A stretch of DNA of 24,827 nucleotides, taken from contig DASXZJ010000114.1 in NCBI GenBank assembly GCA_036502025.1, positions 1 to 24,827 on the forward strand, given 5' to 3'. This document shows positions 1-10,630 of this stretch, in pieces. Position 1 is the stretch's first letter; every line of letters begins with the position of its first letter. Source of the stretch: Bog-473 sp036502025 (GTDB taxonomy: Bacteria > Actinomycetota > Acidimicrobiia > Acidimicrobiales > RAAP-2). A model generated the notes under the pieces. It searched no databases. It was not told the DNA's origin and worked only from the letters and a program-made list of their open reading frames with translations. Made by a program: the position numbers and the translations under genes.

Positions 1-1179
<1,179 letters not shown>

Positions 1180-1221
1180 CCAGCCTCATCCCGGCGCCCC
1201 ATGGAGGCCGATGAGGTGGGT

Positions 1222-2574
1222 GTGAGCACGACGGTTCCCTTCAGCAGCGTCGACGACGCGCTGGCGTGGTTGGACTCCCACATCGACTTCGAATCGAACA
1301 TGCCGAGCCGGCGCTCGCTGCCGACGTTGTCGCGCATGCAGTCGTTGATGAACGTGCTGGGGGACCCGCACGAGTCGATCCCCTCGGTGCACGTGACGGG
1401 GACCAACGGTAAGGGTTCGACCTCGGCCATGGTGACCGCGCTGATGATGGCGCAGGGGTTGAGTGTGGGGACCTACACCAGTCCCAACCTGCATCGGGTG
1501 GCCGAACGTCTGGCGCGCAACGCCGAGCCGATCGACGACCCGTCGCTGCTGGCCGTCCTCACCGAGCTGGCGTTGGTCGAACCGCTGCTGGCCGAACGTC
1601 CGACCCGCTTCGAGCTGCTGACCGCGGCCGCGCTCTCGTGGTTCGCCGACGAAGCGGTGGACGCCATGGTGATCGAGGTCGGTCTGGGCGGGACGTGGGA
1701 CTGCACCAACGTGGTGCACGGGGACGTCGCCGTGCTGACCAACTTCAGCTACGACCACACCGACGTGCTGGGCCCGACCCTGGAGGGGATCGCCGCCGAC
1801 AAGGCCGGGATCATCGAGCGCGGGAGCCTGGCCGTGGTGGGAGAAACCAGCCCTGACCTGGTAGAAATCGTCGAATCGCACGCCCGGGAGGTCGGCGCAG
1901 CCGGGGTGTGGGTGACCGGGCGTGACTTCGGGTGCGAGTCCAACCGGGTGGCCGTTGGCGGCCGGCTGGTGACGCTGTGGACGCCGGGCGGCCGTTACGA
2001 GGACGTGCTGGTGCCGCTGCACGGCGCGCACCAAGGGGACAACGCGGCGTGCGCGTTGGCGGCGACCGAGGCGTTCTTCGGGCGCGCGGTGGACTCCGGT
2101 GTGGTCGAGGAAGGCTTCAGCGTCGTGCGCGTCCCGGGACGGCTTGAGGTGCTCGGACGACGACCGCTGCTGGTGGTCGACGGCGCGCACAACGTGGCCG
2201 GGATGACCGCGCTCGCCGCGTCGCTGGTCGAGGAGTTCGCGGTCGAGGGCGACACCGTCGCCGTCATCGGAATGTTGTCCGGCCGCGACCCTTCGGCCAT
2301 GTTGGCCGCGCTGGCACCCGCCCGCGTGTCGACGGTGGTCGCCTGCCAGCCTGACTCGCCGCGCGCCATCGCGGCCCACGACGTGGCCGACGCTGGTCGC
2401 GCGCTGGGTCTCACGGTCTACGTGGAACCGCGAACAGTCGACGCGCTATCGGTTGCCCGCGCGCTGGTCGACGCCCGCGGCGCCGTCGTGGTGGCCGGGT
2501 CGCTCTACACCGTTGGCTCGGCCCGGGCCGAGATCCTCTCCGGTGCCGTGCGCTGGGAGGATGCCGGTCTCTGA
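1222..2574 (+). CDS. folC: Bifunctional folylpolyglutamate synthase / dihydrofolate synthase
   Basis: FolC adds glutamate to folates, and in many bacteria also to dihydropteroate, using ATP in the cytoplasm. The ATP-binding P-loop is the family signature TGTNGKGST. It is followed by the VGLGG-x-WD-x-TN segment, the metal/substrate region DHTDVLG with ADKAGI, and the C-terminal domain motif VVDGAHN. Length (about 450 residues) is normal. Two starts are possible: ATG at 1201, with no SD before it, or GTG at 1222, preceded by GGAGG (1203-1207) and by GAGG (1213-1216). I prefer 1222. valS often precedes folC in related bacteria, but here clpX lies directly upstream. The usual RLDATN-type motif reads TWDCTN, a mild divergence that does not touch the P-loop. 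Confidence 0.95.
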   Translation: MSTTVPFSSVDDALAWLDSHIDFESNMPSRRSLPTLSRMQSLMNVLGDPHESIPSVHVTGTNGKGSTSAMVTALMMAQGLSVGTYTSPNLHRVAERLARNAEPIDDPSLLAVLTELALVEPLLAERPTRFELLTAAALSWFADEAVDAMVIEVGLGGTWDCTNVVHGDVAVLTNFSYDHTDVLGPTLEGIAADKAGIIERGSLAVVGETSPDLVEIVESHAREVGAAGVWVTGRDFGCESNRVAVGGRLVTLWTPGGRYEDVLVPLHGAHQGDNAACALAATEAFFGRAVDSGVVEEGFSVVRVPGRLEVLGRRPLLVVDGAHNVAGMTALAASLVEEFAVEGDTVAVIGMLSGRDPSAMLAALAPARVSTVVACQPDSPRAIAAHDVADAGRALGLTVYVEPRTVDALSVARALVDARGAVVVAGSLYTVGSARAEILSGAVRWEDAGL

Positions 2575-2595
2575 GGGGCCGGGTGCCGGTACTGC

Positions 2596-2601
2596 TACTG
2601 T
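2596..2601 (+). promoter_or_regulatory. Candidate -10 box (TACTGT) for leaderless ndk
   Basis: The hexamer fits the actinobacterial TANNNT consensus and lies 9 bases before the GTG at 2611. The bases before that GTG contain no purine-rich SD. Transcription would then start at or next to the start codon. No convincing -35 is seen. A sequence-only inference. Confidence 0.4.
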
Positions 2602-2610
2602 GCTCGGCTC

Positions 2611-3027
2611 GTGGATCGCACCCTTGTCATCGTGAAGCCGGACGGCGTCGAGCGCGGCCTGGCCGGCGAGATCGTCAGCCGGATCGAACGCAAGCACCTC
2701 CGCCTGGTGGCGGCCGAGTTGCGCAGCATCTCGGACCAGTTGGCCCGGACGCACTACGCCGAACATGCAGAGCGTCCCTTCTTCGCGGCTCTCGTCGCGT
2801 TCATCACGCGCTCACCGTCCTTGCTGTTGGTGGTGGAGGGTCCGAAGGACACCTTCGCCGTGGTGCGCGCCATGATGGGTGTCACGAACCCGGCCGAGGC
2901 GGCGCCCGGAACCATCCGGGGTGACCTTGGTATCGAGACGACCGAAAACTTGGTGCACGGGTCCGATTCGCACGAATCGGCGGCCCGCGAGATCGCGCTG
3001 TTCTTCCCCGAGCTCGCTCCGTCATAA
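2611..3027 (+). CDS. ndk: Nucleoside diphosphate kinase
   Basis: Ndk moves the gamma-phosphate between nucleoside tri- and diphosphates through a phospho-histidine and balances NTP/dNTP pools in the cytoplasm. The protein (138 residues) has the usual family length. It opens with RTLVIVKPDGVERG, which carries the conserved Lys. It contains the segment PGTIRGDLG and ends with the active-site signature ENLVHGSDS, in which His116 is the phosphorylated residue. The start is GTG at 2611; starting there places the first beta strand exactly where the family begins. There is no SD, and a TACTGT box 9 bases upstream suggests a leaderless message. It lies 36 bases after folC and 130 bases before mreB. 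No key residue is missing. Confidence 0.97.
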   Translation: MDRTLVIVKPDGVERGLAGEIVSRIERKHLRLVAAELRSISDQLARTHYAEHAERPFFAALVAFITRSPSLLLVVEGPKDTFAVVRAMMGVTNPAEAAPGTIRGDLGIETTENLVHGSDSHESAAREIALFFPELAPS

Positions 3028-3061
3028 CCCCAGTTCAGGTGGGTCCGTTCGGCGGCCCGCC

Positions 3062-3090
3062 TTGTGGTGTCCCCTTTCGTCCCGTACCCT
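3062..3090 (+). promoter_or_regulatory. Candidate sigma-70-type promoter of the mre operon
   Basis: TTGTGG (3062-3067) and TACCCT (3085-3090) are separated by 17 bases, the optimal spacing, inside the 130-base gap before mreB. A start site near 3097 would give a leader of about 60 bases. The match is by eye. It is supported by its position before a four-gene same-strand run and by the good spacing. Confidence 0.45.
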
Positions 3091-3107
3091 GGTGACCCAG
3101 CAGTAGA

Positions 3108-3126
3108 CGCCGGTCCCCCTCCGGCG
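3108..3126 (+). promoter_or_regulatory. Hairpin in the mreB leader
   Basis: CGCCGG (3108-3113) and CCGGCG (3121-3126) form a perfect 6-bp GC stem with a 7-base pyrimidine loop. It is flanked by an 8-base direct repeat CCCAGCAG at 3096-3103 and 3130-3137. No U-tract follows, so it is not a standard terminator. It would lie within the 5' untranslated region, ahead of the GGGAG SD at 3143-3147. Confidence 0.4.
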
Positions 3127-3157
3127 CACCCCAGCAGACATCGGGAGAAAGACCTTT

Positions 3158-4189
3158 ATGGCCGATAATCGCCTTTCCCTCCTTGGTCGTGACATGGCCG
3201 TCGACCTTGGTACCGCCAACACCCTGGTCTACGTACGCGGCCGAGGCATTGTCCTCAACGAGCCCTCCGTGGTCGCCGTCGATGTGAAGGACGGCCGCCC
3301 CCTGGCCGTCGGGGCCGAGGCCAAACGGATGATCGGCCGTACGCCGTCGAACATCCAGGCCATCCGGCCGCTCAAGGACGGCGTGATCGCCGACTTCGAG
3401 ATCTGCGAGAAGATGCTGCGCTACTTCATCCACCGGGTGCACCAGCGCCGCTTCGCCAAGCCGCGCATGGTCATCTGCGTCCCCTCGGGCATCACCGGAG
3501 TGGAGCGACGGGCCGTCATGGAGGCGGCCGAGTACGCCGGGGCACGGCGCGCCTACATCATTGAAGAGCCCATGGCGGCCGCTATCGGAGCCGGCCTGCC
3601 GGTGCACGAGCCCACCGGCAACATGGTGGTGGACATCGGTGGCGGGACGACCGAGGTCGCCGTCATCTCGCTGGGTGGCATCGTGACGAGCCAGTCCGTC
3701 CGCATCGGTGGCGACGAACTGGACGAGGCGATCGTGTCGTTCGTCAAGAAGGAGTTCAGCCTCGCGCTCGGCGAGCGCACCGCGGAGGAGATCAAGATCA
3801 CTCTCGGTTCGGCCTACGCGCTGGAGCAGGAACTGCACGCGGAGATCCGCGGTCGCGACCTCGTCAGTGGTTTGCCCAAGACGATCGTCGTCTCCACCGA
3901 GGAGATCCGACGGGCCATTGAGGAGCCGGTGTCCGCCATCATCGACGCCGTCAAGGTCACCCTGGACCGCACCCCGCCCGAGTTGGCGGCCGACATCATG
4001 GAGCAGGGCATCGTCCTGACCGGTGGCGGAGCGCTCCTGCACGGCCTGGAGGCCCGGCTCCAGCACGAGACGGGCATGCCGATCGTGGTGGCCCGCGACC
4101 CGCTCAACTGCGTCGCCATCGGCAGTGGCCAGTGCCTGGAAGAGTTCGAAGCGCTCAAGCGGGTGCTGATCACCACCTCCTCGCGCTGA
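3158..4189 (+). CDS. mreB: Rod shape-determining protein MreB (actin homologue)
   Basis: MreB forms membrane-bound ATP-dependent filaments that organise lateral wall synthesis. The 343-residue product has the normal length. Visible motifs: phosphate-1 loop VDLGTANTLVYV near residue 13, EEPMAAAIGAGLPV, phosphate-2 loop DIGGGTTEVAVISLGG, and the adenosine motif TGGGALLHGL near the C-terminus. The ATG at 3158 has a GGGAG SD (3143-3147) and is preceded by a plausible promoter and leader hairpin. mreC follows after about 4 bases. MreB in an actinobacterium is informative: many polar-growing actinobacteria lack it or use it only in sporulation, whereas Acidimicrobiia commonly keep a full mre cluster. 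Confidence 0.97.
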   Translation: MADNRLSLLGRDMAVDLGTANTLVYVRGRGIVLNEPSVVAVDVKDGRPLAVGAEAKRMIGRTPSNIQAIRPLKDGVIADFEICEKMLRYFIHRVHQRRFAKPRMVICVPSGITGVERRAVMEAAEYAGARRAYIIEEPMAAAIGAGLPVHEPTGNMVVDIGGGTTEVAVISLGGIVTSQSVRIGGDELDEAIVSFVKKEFSLALGERTAEEIKITLGSAYALEQELHAEIRGRDLVSGLPKTIVVSTEEIRRAIEEPVSAIIDAVKVTLDRTPPELAADIMEQGIVLTGGGALLHGLEARLQHETGMPIVVARDPLNCVAIGSGQCLEEFEALKRVLITTSSR

Positions 4190-4193
4190 CGGA

Positions 4194-5042
4194 TTGTCCG
4201 GGCTCCCCTGGGTGGCGAAGTCCCGGCGGTCACGCCGCACCTTGACCATCGTCGTGCTGGTCGTGGTTTCGCTCTCCATCATCTCGCTCGACCAGAACGG
4301 CCGCACCCACAGCCTGACCTCGGGGATCAAGTCGGTGGCCAACGGCATCTACTCGCCGCTGCGCTCCGCCGTGGTGGACATCCTCAGCCCCATCGGCGAC
4401 TTCTTCGCCGGCGCCCTGCACTACGGCACGGTGCAGTCCGAGAACCAGAAGCTCGAGGCCTCCATCGGCGCCCTCCGGGCCGAGCAGGCGGAGAAGTCGT
4501 TCGAGGACACACAGCTGCGGACCCTGCTCGCCCTGGAGAACCTGCCCTTTCTCAATGACCTGCCGACCGTGACGGCCGAGACCCAGGACGAGAACAGCTC
4601 GAACTTCACCATGACCATCACCATCGACAAGGGGCGGTCCGATGGCGTCGACGTCGGCAACCCGGTGGTGGGGGAGGGCGGCCTGATCGGGCAGGTCGTC
4701 GAATCGTTCCATCACACCGCACTGGTGCAGCTGATCACCGACGGGGCGTCCAAGGTGGGCGTGACCCTGGGCAACGGGGTCACCGGGATCATCGACGGGC
4801 AAGGGCCGGGCGATGACATGACCGCCGACCTCGTGCCGCCGCACACCCCCCTGCGCACACACCAGATCATGTACACCAGCGGGCTCGACGCCTCGTCGTT
4901 CCCCGCCGGCATACCGGTGGCCAAGGTGGCGACCTTCCACACGAGCGCCGGCGCGACGCAGGAAACGATCAACGTCACCCCGGAGGCTGACCTGTCGCAG
5001 CTGGCCTATGTCGACGTCGTCCAGTGGGTCCCGGCGCCGTGA
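4194..5042 (+). CDS. mreC: Rod shape-determining protein MreC
   Basis: MreC is a bitopic membrane protein that links MreB to PBP2 and the elongasome outside the membrane. The product has a short basic N-terminus (KSRRSRR), one membrane segment (VVLVVVSLSIISL), and a coiled coil with a heptad-like stretch around SENQKLEASIGALRAEQ. Two beta domains follow, with the family-typical IDKGRSDGVDVGNPVV, GLIGQV and ITDGASKVGV. Length (282 residues) is usual. The start is uncertain: TTG at 4194, 4 bases after the mreB stop, or GTG at 4212. Neither has a clear SD, and translational coupling to mreB is likely. The end overlaps the mreD start as GTGA. Confidence 0.93.
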   Translation: MSGLPWVAKSRRSRRTLTIVVLVVVSLSIISLDQNGRTHSLTSGIKSVANGIYSPLRSAVVDILSPIGDFFAGALHYGTVQSENQKLEASIGALRAEQAEKSFEDTQLRTLLALENLPFLNDLPTVTAETQDENSSNFTMTITIDKGRSDGVDVGNPVVGEGGLIGQVVESFHHTALVQLITDGASKVGVTLGNGVTGIIDGQGPGDDMTADLVPPHTPLRTHQIMYTSGLDASSFPAGIPVAKVATFHTSAGATQETINVTPEADLSQLAYVDVVQWVPAP

Positions 5043-5578
5043 CCACGCGGGTGGCGATCCGGGTCGTCCTGGCTGTCTTTCTCGTCTTCGTCCTCCAGTC
5101 GACCGTCATGGTGTCCATCAATCTGGGCGGGGTGCACCCCGACCTGGTCTGGCTGCTCCCCATCACCGCCGCGCTGCTCGACGGCCCCCAGACCGGCGCG
5201 CTGGTGGGCTTCTGGTCGGGCCTGGCCTTCGACCTCATCCTGCCCACCCCATTCGGGTTGTCCGCGCTGGTCGGATGCCTGCTCGGCTACGCCATCGGCA
5301 CCACGACGGCGGCGGTCGACACGCGGGCGGTCTGGCTCAAGCCGGTGGCCGCGCTGATCGGGGCGGCCGTAGCGGACATGCTGTTCGCTGTGCTCGGCGC
5401 GGTGCTCGGTCAGCAACAGATGGTGCGGATCAACTTCGCCGCTCTCTTCGGCATGGTGGCGATCTCGAGCGTGATCCTGGTGTTCGTGGTCAGCCGCCTG
5501 ATGCGCTGGGCGCTCATGACCGACGGGAACCGCCGTTCACTGGTATCGGCGCAGCCGGTTGATCGCGGGCTGTGGTGA
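5039..5578 (+). CDS. mreD: Rod shape-determining protein MreD
   Basis: MreD is a small multi-pass inner-membrane protein of the elongasome. The product (179 residues) is made mostly of hydrophobic segments. The first is VVLAVFLVFVLQSTVMV; later ones include LVGFWSGLAFDLILP, LVGCLLGYAIGT, ALIGAAVADMLFAVLG and LFGMVAISSVILVFVV. The GLAFDLILPTPFGLSAL segment resembles the conserved G-x-x-x-D-x-hydrophobic region of MreD. I chose the GTG at 5039 because it overlaps the mreC stop as GTGA and places the first membrane helix right after a short basic head; an in-frame GTG at 5024 also exists. Sequence conservation in MreD is low, so the call also rests on position between mreC and mrdA. Confidence 0.9.
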   Translation: MTTRVAIRVVLAVFLVFVLQSTVMVSINLGGVHPDLVWLLPITAALLDGPQTGALVGFWSGLAFDLILPTPFGLSALVGCLLGYAIGTTTAAVDTRAVWLKPVAALIGAAVADMLFAVLGAVLGQQQMVRINFAALFGMVAISSVILVFVVSRLMRWALMTDGNRRSLVSAQPVDRGLW

Positions 5579-7857
5579 GACGAACCCTCCGCCACCCCAT
5601 CCGCGGTGACCGCCGGTACCCCAAGCCGCCTTCTCGGCGCGTGCGCCAGTCCTCGTGGCGGGCCAAGGCGCACCAGCCCCGCATGCGCCCCCGCAAGGGC
5701 GTCAACGTGGCCTCCCTGGTGGGATCGCCCGAGGACGAGCCGTCCCGTCCCAGTCTCCGCCTGCGGGTGGTGGGCATCGCCGTCCTGCTCCTCTTCGGCA
5801 TCCTGGTCCTGCGCCTCTGGACCCTCCAGGTGATCGACGGCAAGACCTACGCCGCCGCCGTCACCCAGAATCAGGTCAGGATCGTCAGCGTGGCCGCGCC
5901 CCGAGGCGAGATCGTCGACCGCGACAGCACGGTGCTGGTCGGCAACACGCCCGATCAGGAGATCCTGCTCTCGCGCGTCGAGGCCACGCAGGACAAGGCC
6001 ATCGTCGGCATGGTGGCGGCCCTGGTCGGCCAGACACCCGCGCGGGTGAAGGCCTCGGTCAACAACAACAAGTACAGCCCCTACGAGCCGGTCCCGATCG
6101 CCCAGAACGTGTCGCCGGCCACCGTGCAGGAGCTCCTGCTCCACCCCTCCCAGTACCCGGGGGTGACCGTCCAGACCGTCACCCAGCGCAACTACCCCCA
6201 GGGCGGCACCACCGCGCCGCACATCCTGGGTTACCTCGGCGACATCTCGGCCAAGTTCCTGGCGGCCAACCCCAAGGCGGGGTACAACCAGGGCAGCCAG
6301 GTGGGCGTCTCGGGGATCGAAGCCCAGTACGAGCAGTACCTGCGCGGGGTCGACGGGCGCCAGGCCCTCTCGGTCAACGCCTCGGACGACGTGGTGGGGA
6401 CCCTGTCGCGCACGGCGCCCAAACTGGGCGACACGGTGGTGCTCAACATCGACACCGGTCTCCAGGAGGCCGTGCAGAACGATCTGACCCAGCAGATCCT
6501 CACCGACCGGCACACGCCCGACCAGGAGGACCACGGGAAGCTCCCGCCGGCCATCAACGGCGCCGCCATCGTCATGAACCCGTCGAACGGCCAGGTCCTG
6601 GCCCTGGCCTCGGACCCGGGCTTCGACCTCACCCAGTTCGTGGGAGGGATCTCCACCGCCAACTTCAATGCCCTGGCGGCTACCGGGGCCGAGAACGACA
6701 ACGCCATCGAAGGGCAGTACACGCCGGGATCGACGTTCAAGCTCATCACCGCCACGGCCGACCTGCAGTACGGGGTCTACAGCCCGTCGCGCTACTACGA
6801 CGACACGCTGACCTTCAAGGTGCCCAACTGCACCGGCGGCACGTGCAACTTCCACGACGACCCCGGCGACGGCGGGGGCGAGGTGAACCTGCCCCTGGCC
6901 CTGACCGTGTCGAGCGACTCGTACTTCTACAACCTGGGCGCCATGTTCTGGGAGGGCCGGTCCACCTACGGACCCGACGCCATCCAGAACGTGGCGGCCA
7001 AGTACGGCGAAGGGGAGATCACCGGGATCGACCTGCCCGGTGAGGCCCAGGGCCGGGTGGACAGCCAGGCCGAGCGCGTGAAGCTGCATGCCGAGGCACC
7101 GGTCGCCTTCCCCAACACGACCTGGTACACCGGCGACAACGTGGAGATGGCCTTCGGGCAGGGTGGCACCTCACTGACCCCGATCGAACAGGCGGTGGCG
7201 TACTCCACCTTCGCCAACGGCGGTACCCGCTACGCCCCCCAGGTGGCGGCCGAGGTGGTCAACCCGACCACCGGCAAGGTGGTCAAGACGTTCAAGCCGG
7301 TGGTGACCGGACAGGTGTCCCTCCCGCAATCGAGCATCCAGCCGATCCTCCAGGGACTCGAAGGCGTGATCTCGAACCCCAAGGGCACGGGCTACAGCGC
7401 CTTCCAGGGCTTCCCGGCGTCGTGGAACCTGGCCGGCAAGACGGGCACGGCGACCAATCCGGGACAGAACGAGCCGAACTCCTGGTTCGTCGCGTTCGGG
7501 CCCAACCCCAACCCCACCTACCTCGTGCTCGCCGTGATCGACGAGGGCGGGTACGGCGCCGAGGCGGCCGCCCCCCTGGTCCGCAACATCTTCAACTACC
7601 TCCTGGCCAACCCGATCAGCCCGAACGTGAAGACCCCCACCCTGGCCAGCCCGCCCAGCTCGACGACGCCCACCACCAACCCGCCGGCCGGGACACCCAC
7701 GACCACGACGACCGCGCCGGGCACGAAGTCGACGACCACCACCACCACCCCGCACCCCGGGGGCACCGCCACCACCACGACCGTCCCCGTCACCACCACC
7801 ACGACCGTCCCGGCCACCACGACCACGACGACGGCGCCGGCGCCGGTGGGTGGCTAG
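5572..7857 (+). CDS. mrdA: Penicillin-binding protein 2 (elongasome transpeptidase)
   Basis: PBP2 cross-links lateral-wall peptidoglycan on the outer face of the membrane. There is a long basic cytoplasmic head (about 65 residues), one membrane helix (residues ~66-84), the dimerisation domain with APRGEIVDRD, and then the transpeptidase domain. All three catalytic motifs are present: STFK (nucleophile Ser387, Lys390), SSD (447-449) and KTGT (from Lys623). The last ~72 residues (from ~690) are an almost pure Thr/Pro/Ala tail lying outside the cell. The GTG at 5572 overlaps the mreD stop by 7 bases; GTG at 5575 and ATG at 5683 are alternatives. The expected SEDS partner rodA does not follow; a radical SAM gene does. 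The family call is firm; the start is less so. Confidence 0.95.
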   Translation: MVRRTLRHPIRGDRRYPKPPSRRVRQSSWRAKAHQPRMRPRKGVNVASLVGSPEDEPSRPSLRLRVVGIAVLLLFGILVLRLWTLQVIDGKTYAAAVTQNQVRIVSVAAPRGEIVDRDSTVLVGNTPDQEILLSRVEATQDKAIVGMVAALVGQTPARVKASVNNNKYSPYEPVPIAQNVSPATVQELLLHPSQYPGVTVQTVTQRNYPQGGTTAPHILGYLGDISAKFLAANPKAGYNQGSQVGVSGIEAQYEQYLRGVDGRQALSVNASDDVVGTLSRTAPKLGDTVVLNIDTGLQEAVQNDLTQQILTDRHTPDQEDHGKLPPAINGAAIVMNPSNGQVLALASDPGFDLTQFVGGISTANFNALAATGAENDNAIEGQYTPGSTFKLITATADLQYGVYSPSRYYDDTLTFKVPNCTGGTCNFHDDPGDGGGEVNLPLALTVSSDSYFYNLGAMFWEGRSTYGPDAIQNVAAKYGEGEITGIDLPGEAQGRVDSQAERVKLHAEAPVAFPNTTWYTGDNVEMAFGQGGTSLTPIEQAVAYSTFANGGTRYAPQVAAEVVNPTTGKVVKTFKPVVTGQVSLPQSSIQPILQGLEGVISNPKGTGYSAFQGFPASWNLAGKTGTATNPGQNEPNSWFVAFGPNPNPTYLVLAVIDEGGYGAEAAAPLVRNIFNYLLANPISPNVKTPTLASPPSSTTPTTNPPAGTPTTTTTAPGTKSTTTTTTPHPGGTATTTTVPVTTTTTVPATTTTTTAPAPVGG
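7639..7854 (+). repeat. Low-complexity Thr/Pro codon repeat at the 3' end of mrdA
   Basis: About 216 bases built from ACC/ACG codons with interspersed CCG, CCC and GCC. Imperfect units such as ACGACCGTCCC recur near 7779 and 7802. It codes for a tail in which about half the residues are Thr. Such stretches are prone to slippage, so its length may vary between strains or assemblies. Confidence 0.75.
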
Positions 7858-7864
7858 ACCCCCG

Positions 7865-7870
7865 TATGGT
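7865..7870 (+). promoter_or_regulatory. Candidate -10 box (TATGGT) for the leaderless radical SAM gene
   Basis: TATGGT lies exactly 7 bases before the ATG at 7878. No SD precedes that ATG at a usable distance. The box overlaps an alternative in-frame ATG at 7866, so it is useful only if 7878 is the true start. Confidence 0.4.
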
Positions 7871-7877
7871 TGGCCCG

Positions 7878-9829
<1,952 letters not shown>

Positions 9830-9833
<4 letters not shown>

Positions 9834-10606
9834 GCGGGCACACGAGCGAGTCGGTGAACCTCCGGGTGCGGTTCCGCTTCACCAAGACGGGCAAAATCCG
9901 CTTCACCAGCCACCGCGATGTGGCCCGCATGTGGGAACGGGCATTGCGCAGGAGCGGGGTGCCGGTGGCGCTGTCCCAGGGGTTCTCGCCGCACCCCCTG
10001 CTCAGCTTCGGGCTGGCGCTCCCGACGGGGTGCGAGTCGCTGGGGGAGTACCTCGACGCCCGCCTCGACGAGGCCCAGTTCGAGGACTCGGCTGTCCCTG
10101 GGCTGCCTGACCTGCTGAGCGATCTGCTGCCGGTGGGGATGGAGGTGCAGGCCGCCGCGGCCATCAGCATGGCGGAGGGTTCGCTGCAACAAGAGGTAGC
10201 ATCGTGTGATTGGGAGCTGGAGGTGCTCGGCGTGGCAGGTGAAGAGTTGCAGGAGCGGATCGAGCAGGTGCTCGCAGCTCCGAGCCTCACCGTCCGGCGC
10301 GAACGGAAGGGTCGTCAGACCGAAGACGACATCCGTCCAGCCATCTTGGCGCTTGCCCTGACCAACGACGAGGGGTCAGAGCAGGGGGAACACCTGATTG
10401 GTCGCTTCCGGGCTGAACTGGCCACGCATCCGCGTGGCGTCCGCCCGGGCGACTTGGTTTCGGCGTTCGGCACCGATGTGGTGCTGGCGCGGGCTTGTAG
10501 AACGCATCAATGGATCGAGCGCGACGGCGCACGGTCCGAGCCGCTCTCGGTACGCAGGCTCGGGACCGACCCCGTCGTGGAACACGCCCTCGGGCGTGCC
10601 TCATGA
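9830..10606 (+). CDS. Radical SAM-associated protein, DUF2344 / TIGR03936 family
   Basis: A 258-residue protein of unknown function. It opens with LRVRFRFTKTGKIRFTSHRD and the following VARMWERALRRSGVPVALSQGFSPHPLLSFG, the hallmark of DUF2344, with conserved FxSHxD and GFSPHP-like segments. The ATG at 9830 overlaps the radical SAM stop (ATGA), so the two are translationally coupled, consistent with a joint function. The second half (roughly 10190-10600) is less GC-rich and less conserved than its neighbours. The same frame stays open far upstream through the radical SAM gene, but that part is a shadow. RNase E/G follows after 24 bases. No catalytic residues can be named. Confidence 0.87.
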
Positions 10607-10613
10607 ACGACGC

Positions 10614-10620
10614 AAGGAGG
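10614..10620 (+). promoter_or_regulatory. Strong ribosome binding site of the RNase E/G gene
   Basis: AAGGAGG lies 10 bases before the ATG at 10631. It is one of the few full SD sequences in the window and contrasts with the SD-less starts around it. It fixes the start of the gene. Confidence 0.8.
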
Positions 10621-10630
10621 GCTCTCCCTC

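Noticed and set aside
3028..3157. Possible riboswitch or small RNA in the largest gap
   Set aside because: Only one short hairpin and an octamer repeat are seen. No known riboswitch core can be recognised, so only a promoter and leader are annotated.
5410..7089. 559-codon open frame on the - strand opposite mrdA
   Set aside because: It mirrors the codon bias of a clear PBP2 gene, has no recognisable domain, and is rich in residues typical of antisense GC-rich frames.
7639..7854. Repeat region considered as a CRISPR or mobile-element end
   Set aside because: It is an in-frame Thr/Pro codon repeat inside mrdA with no spacers, no regular period and no terminal inverted repeats.
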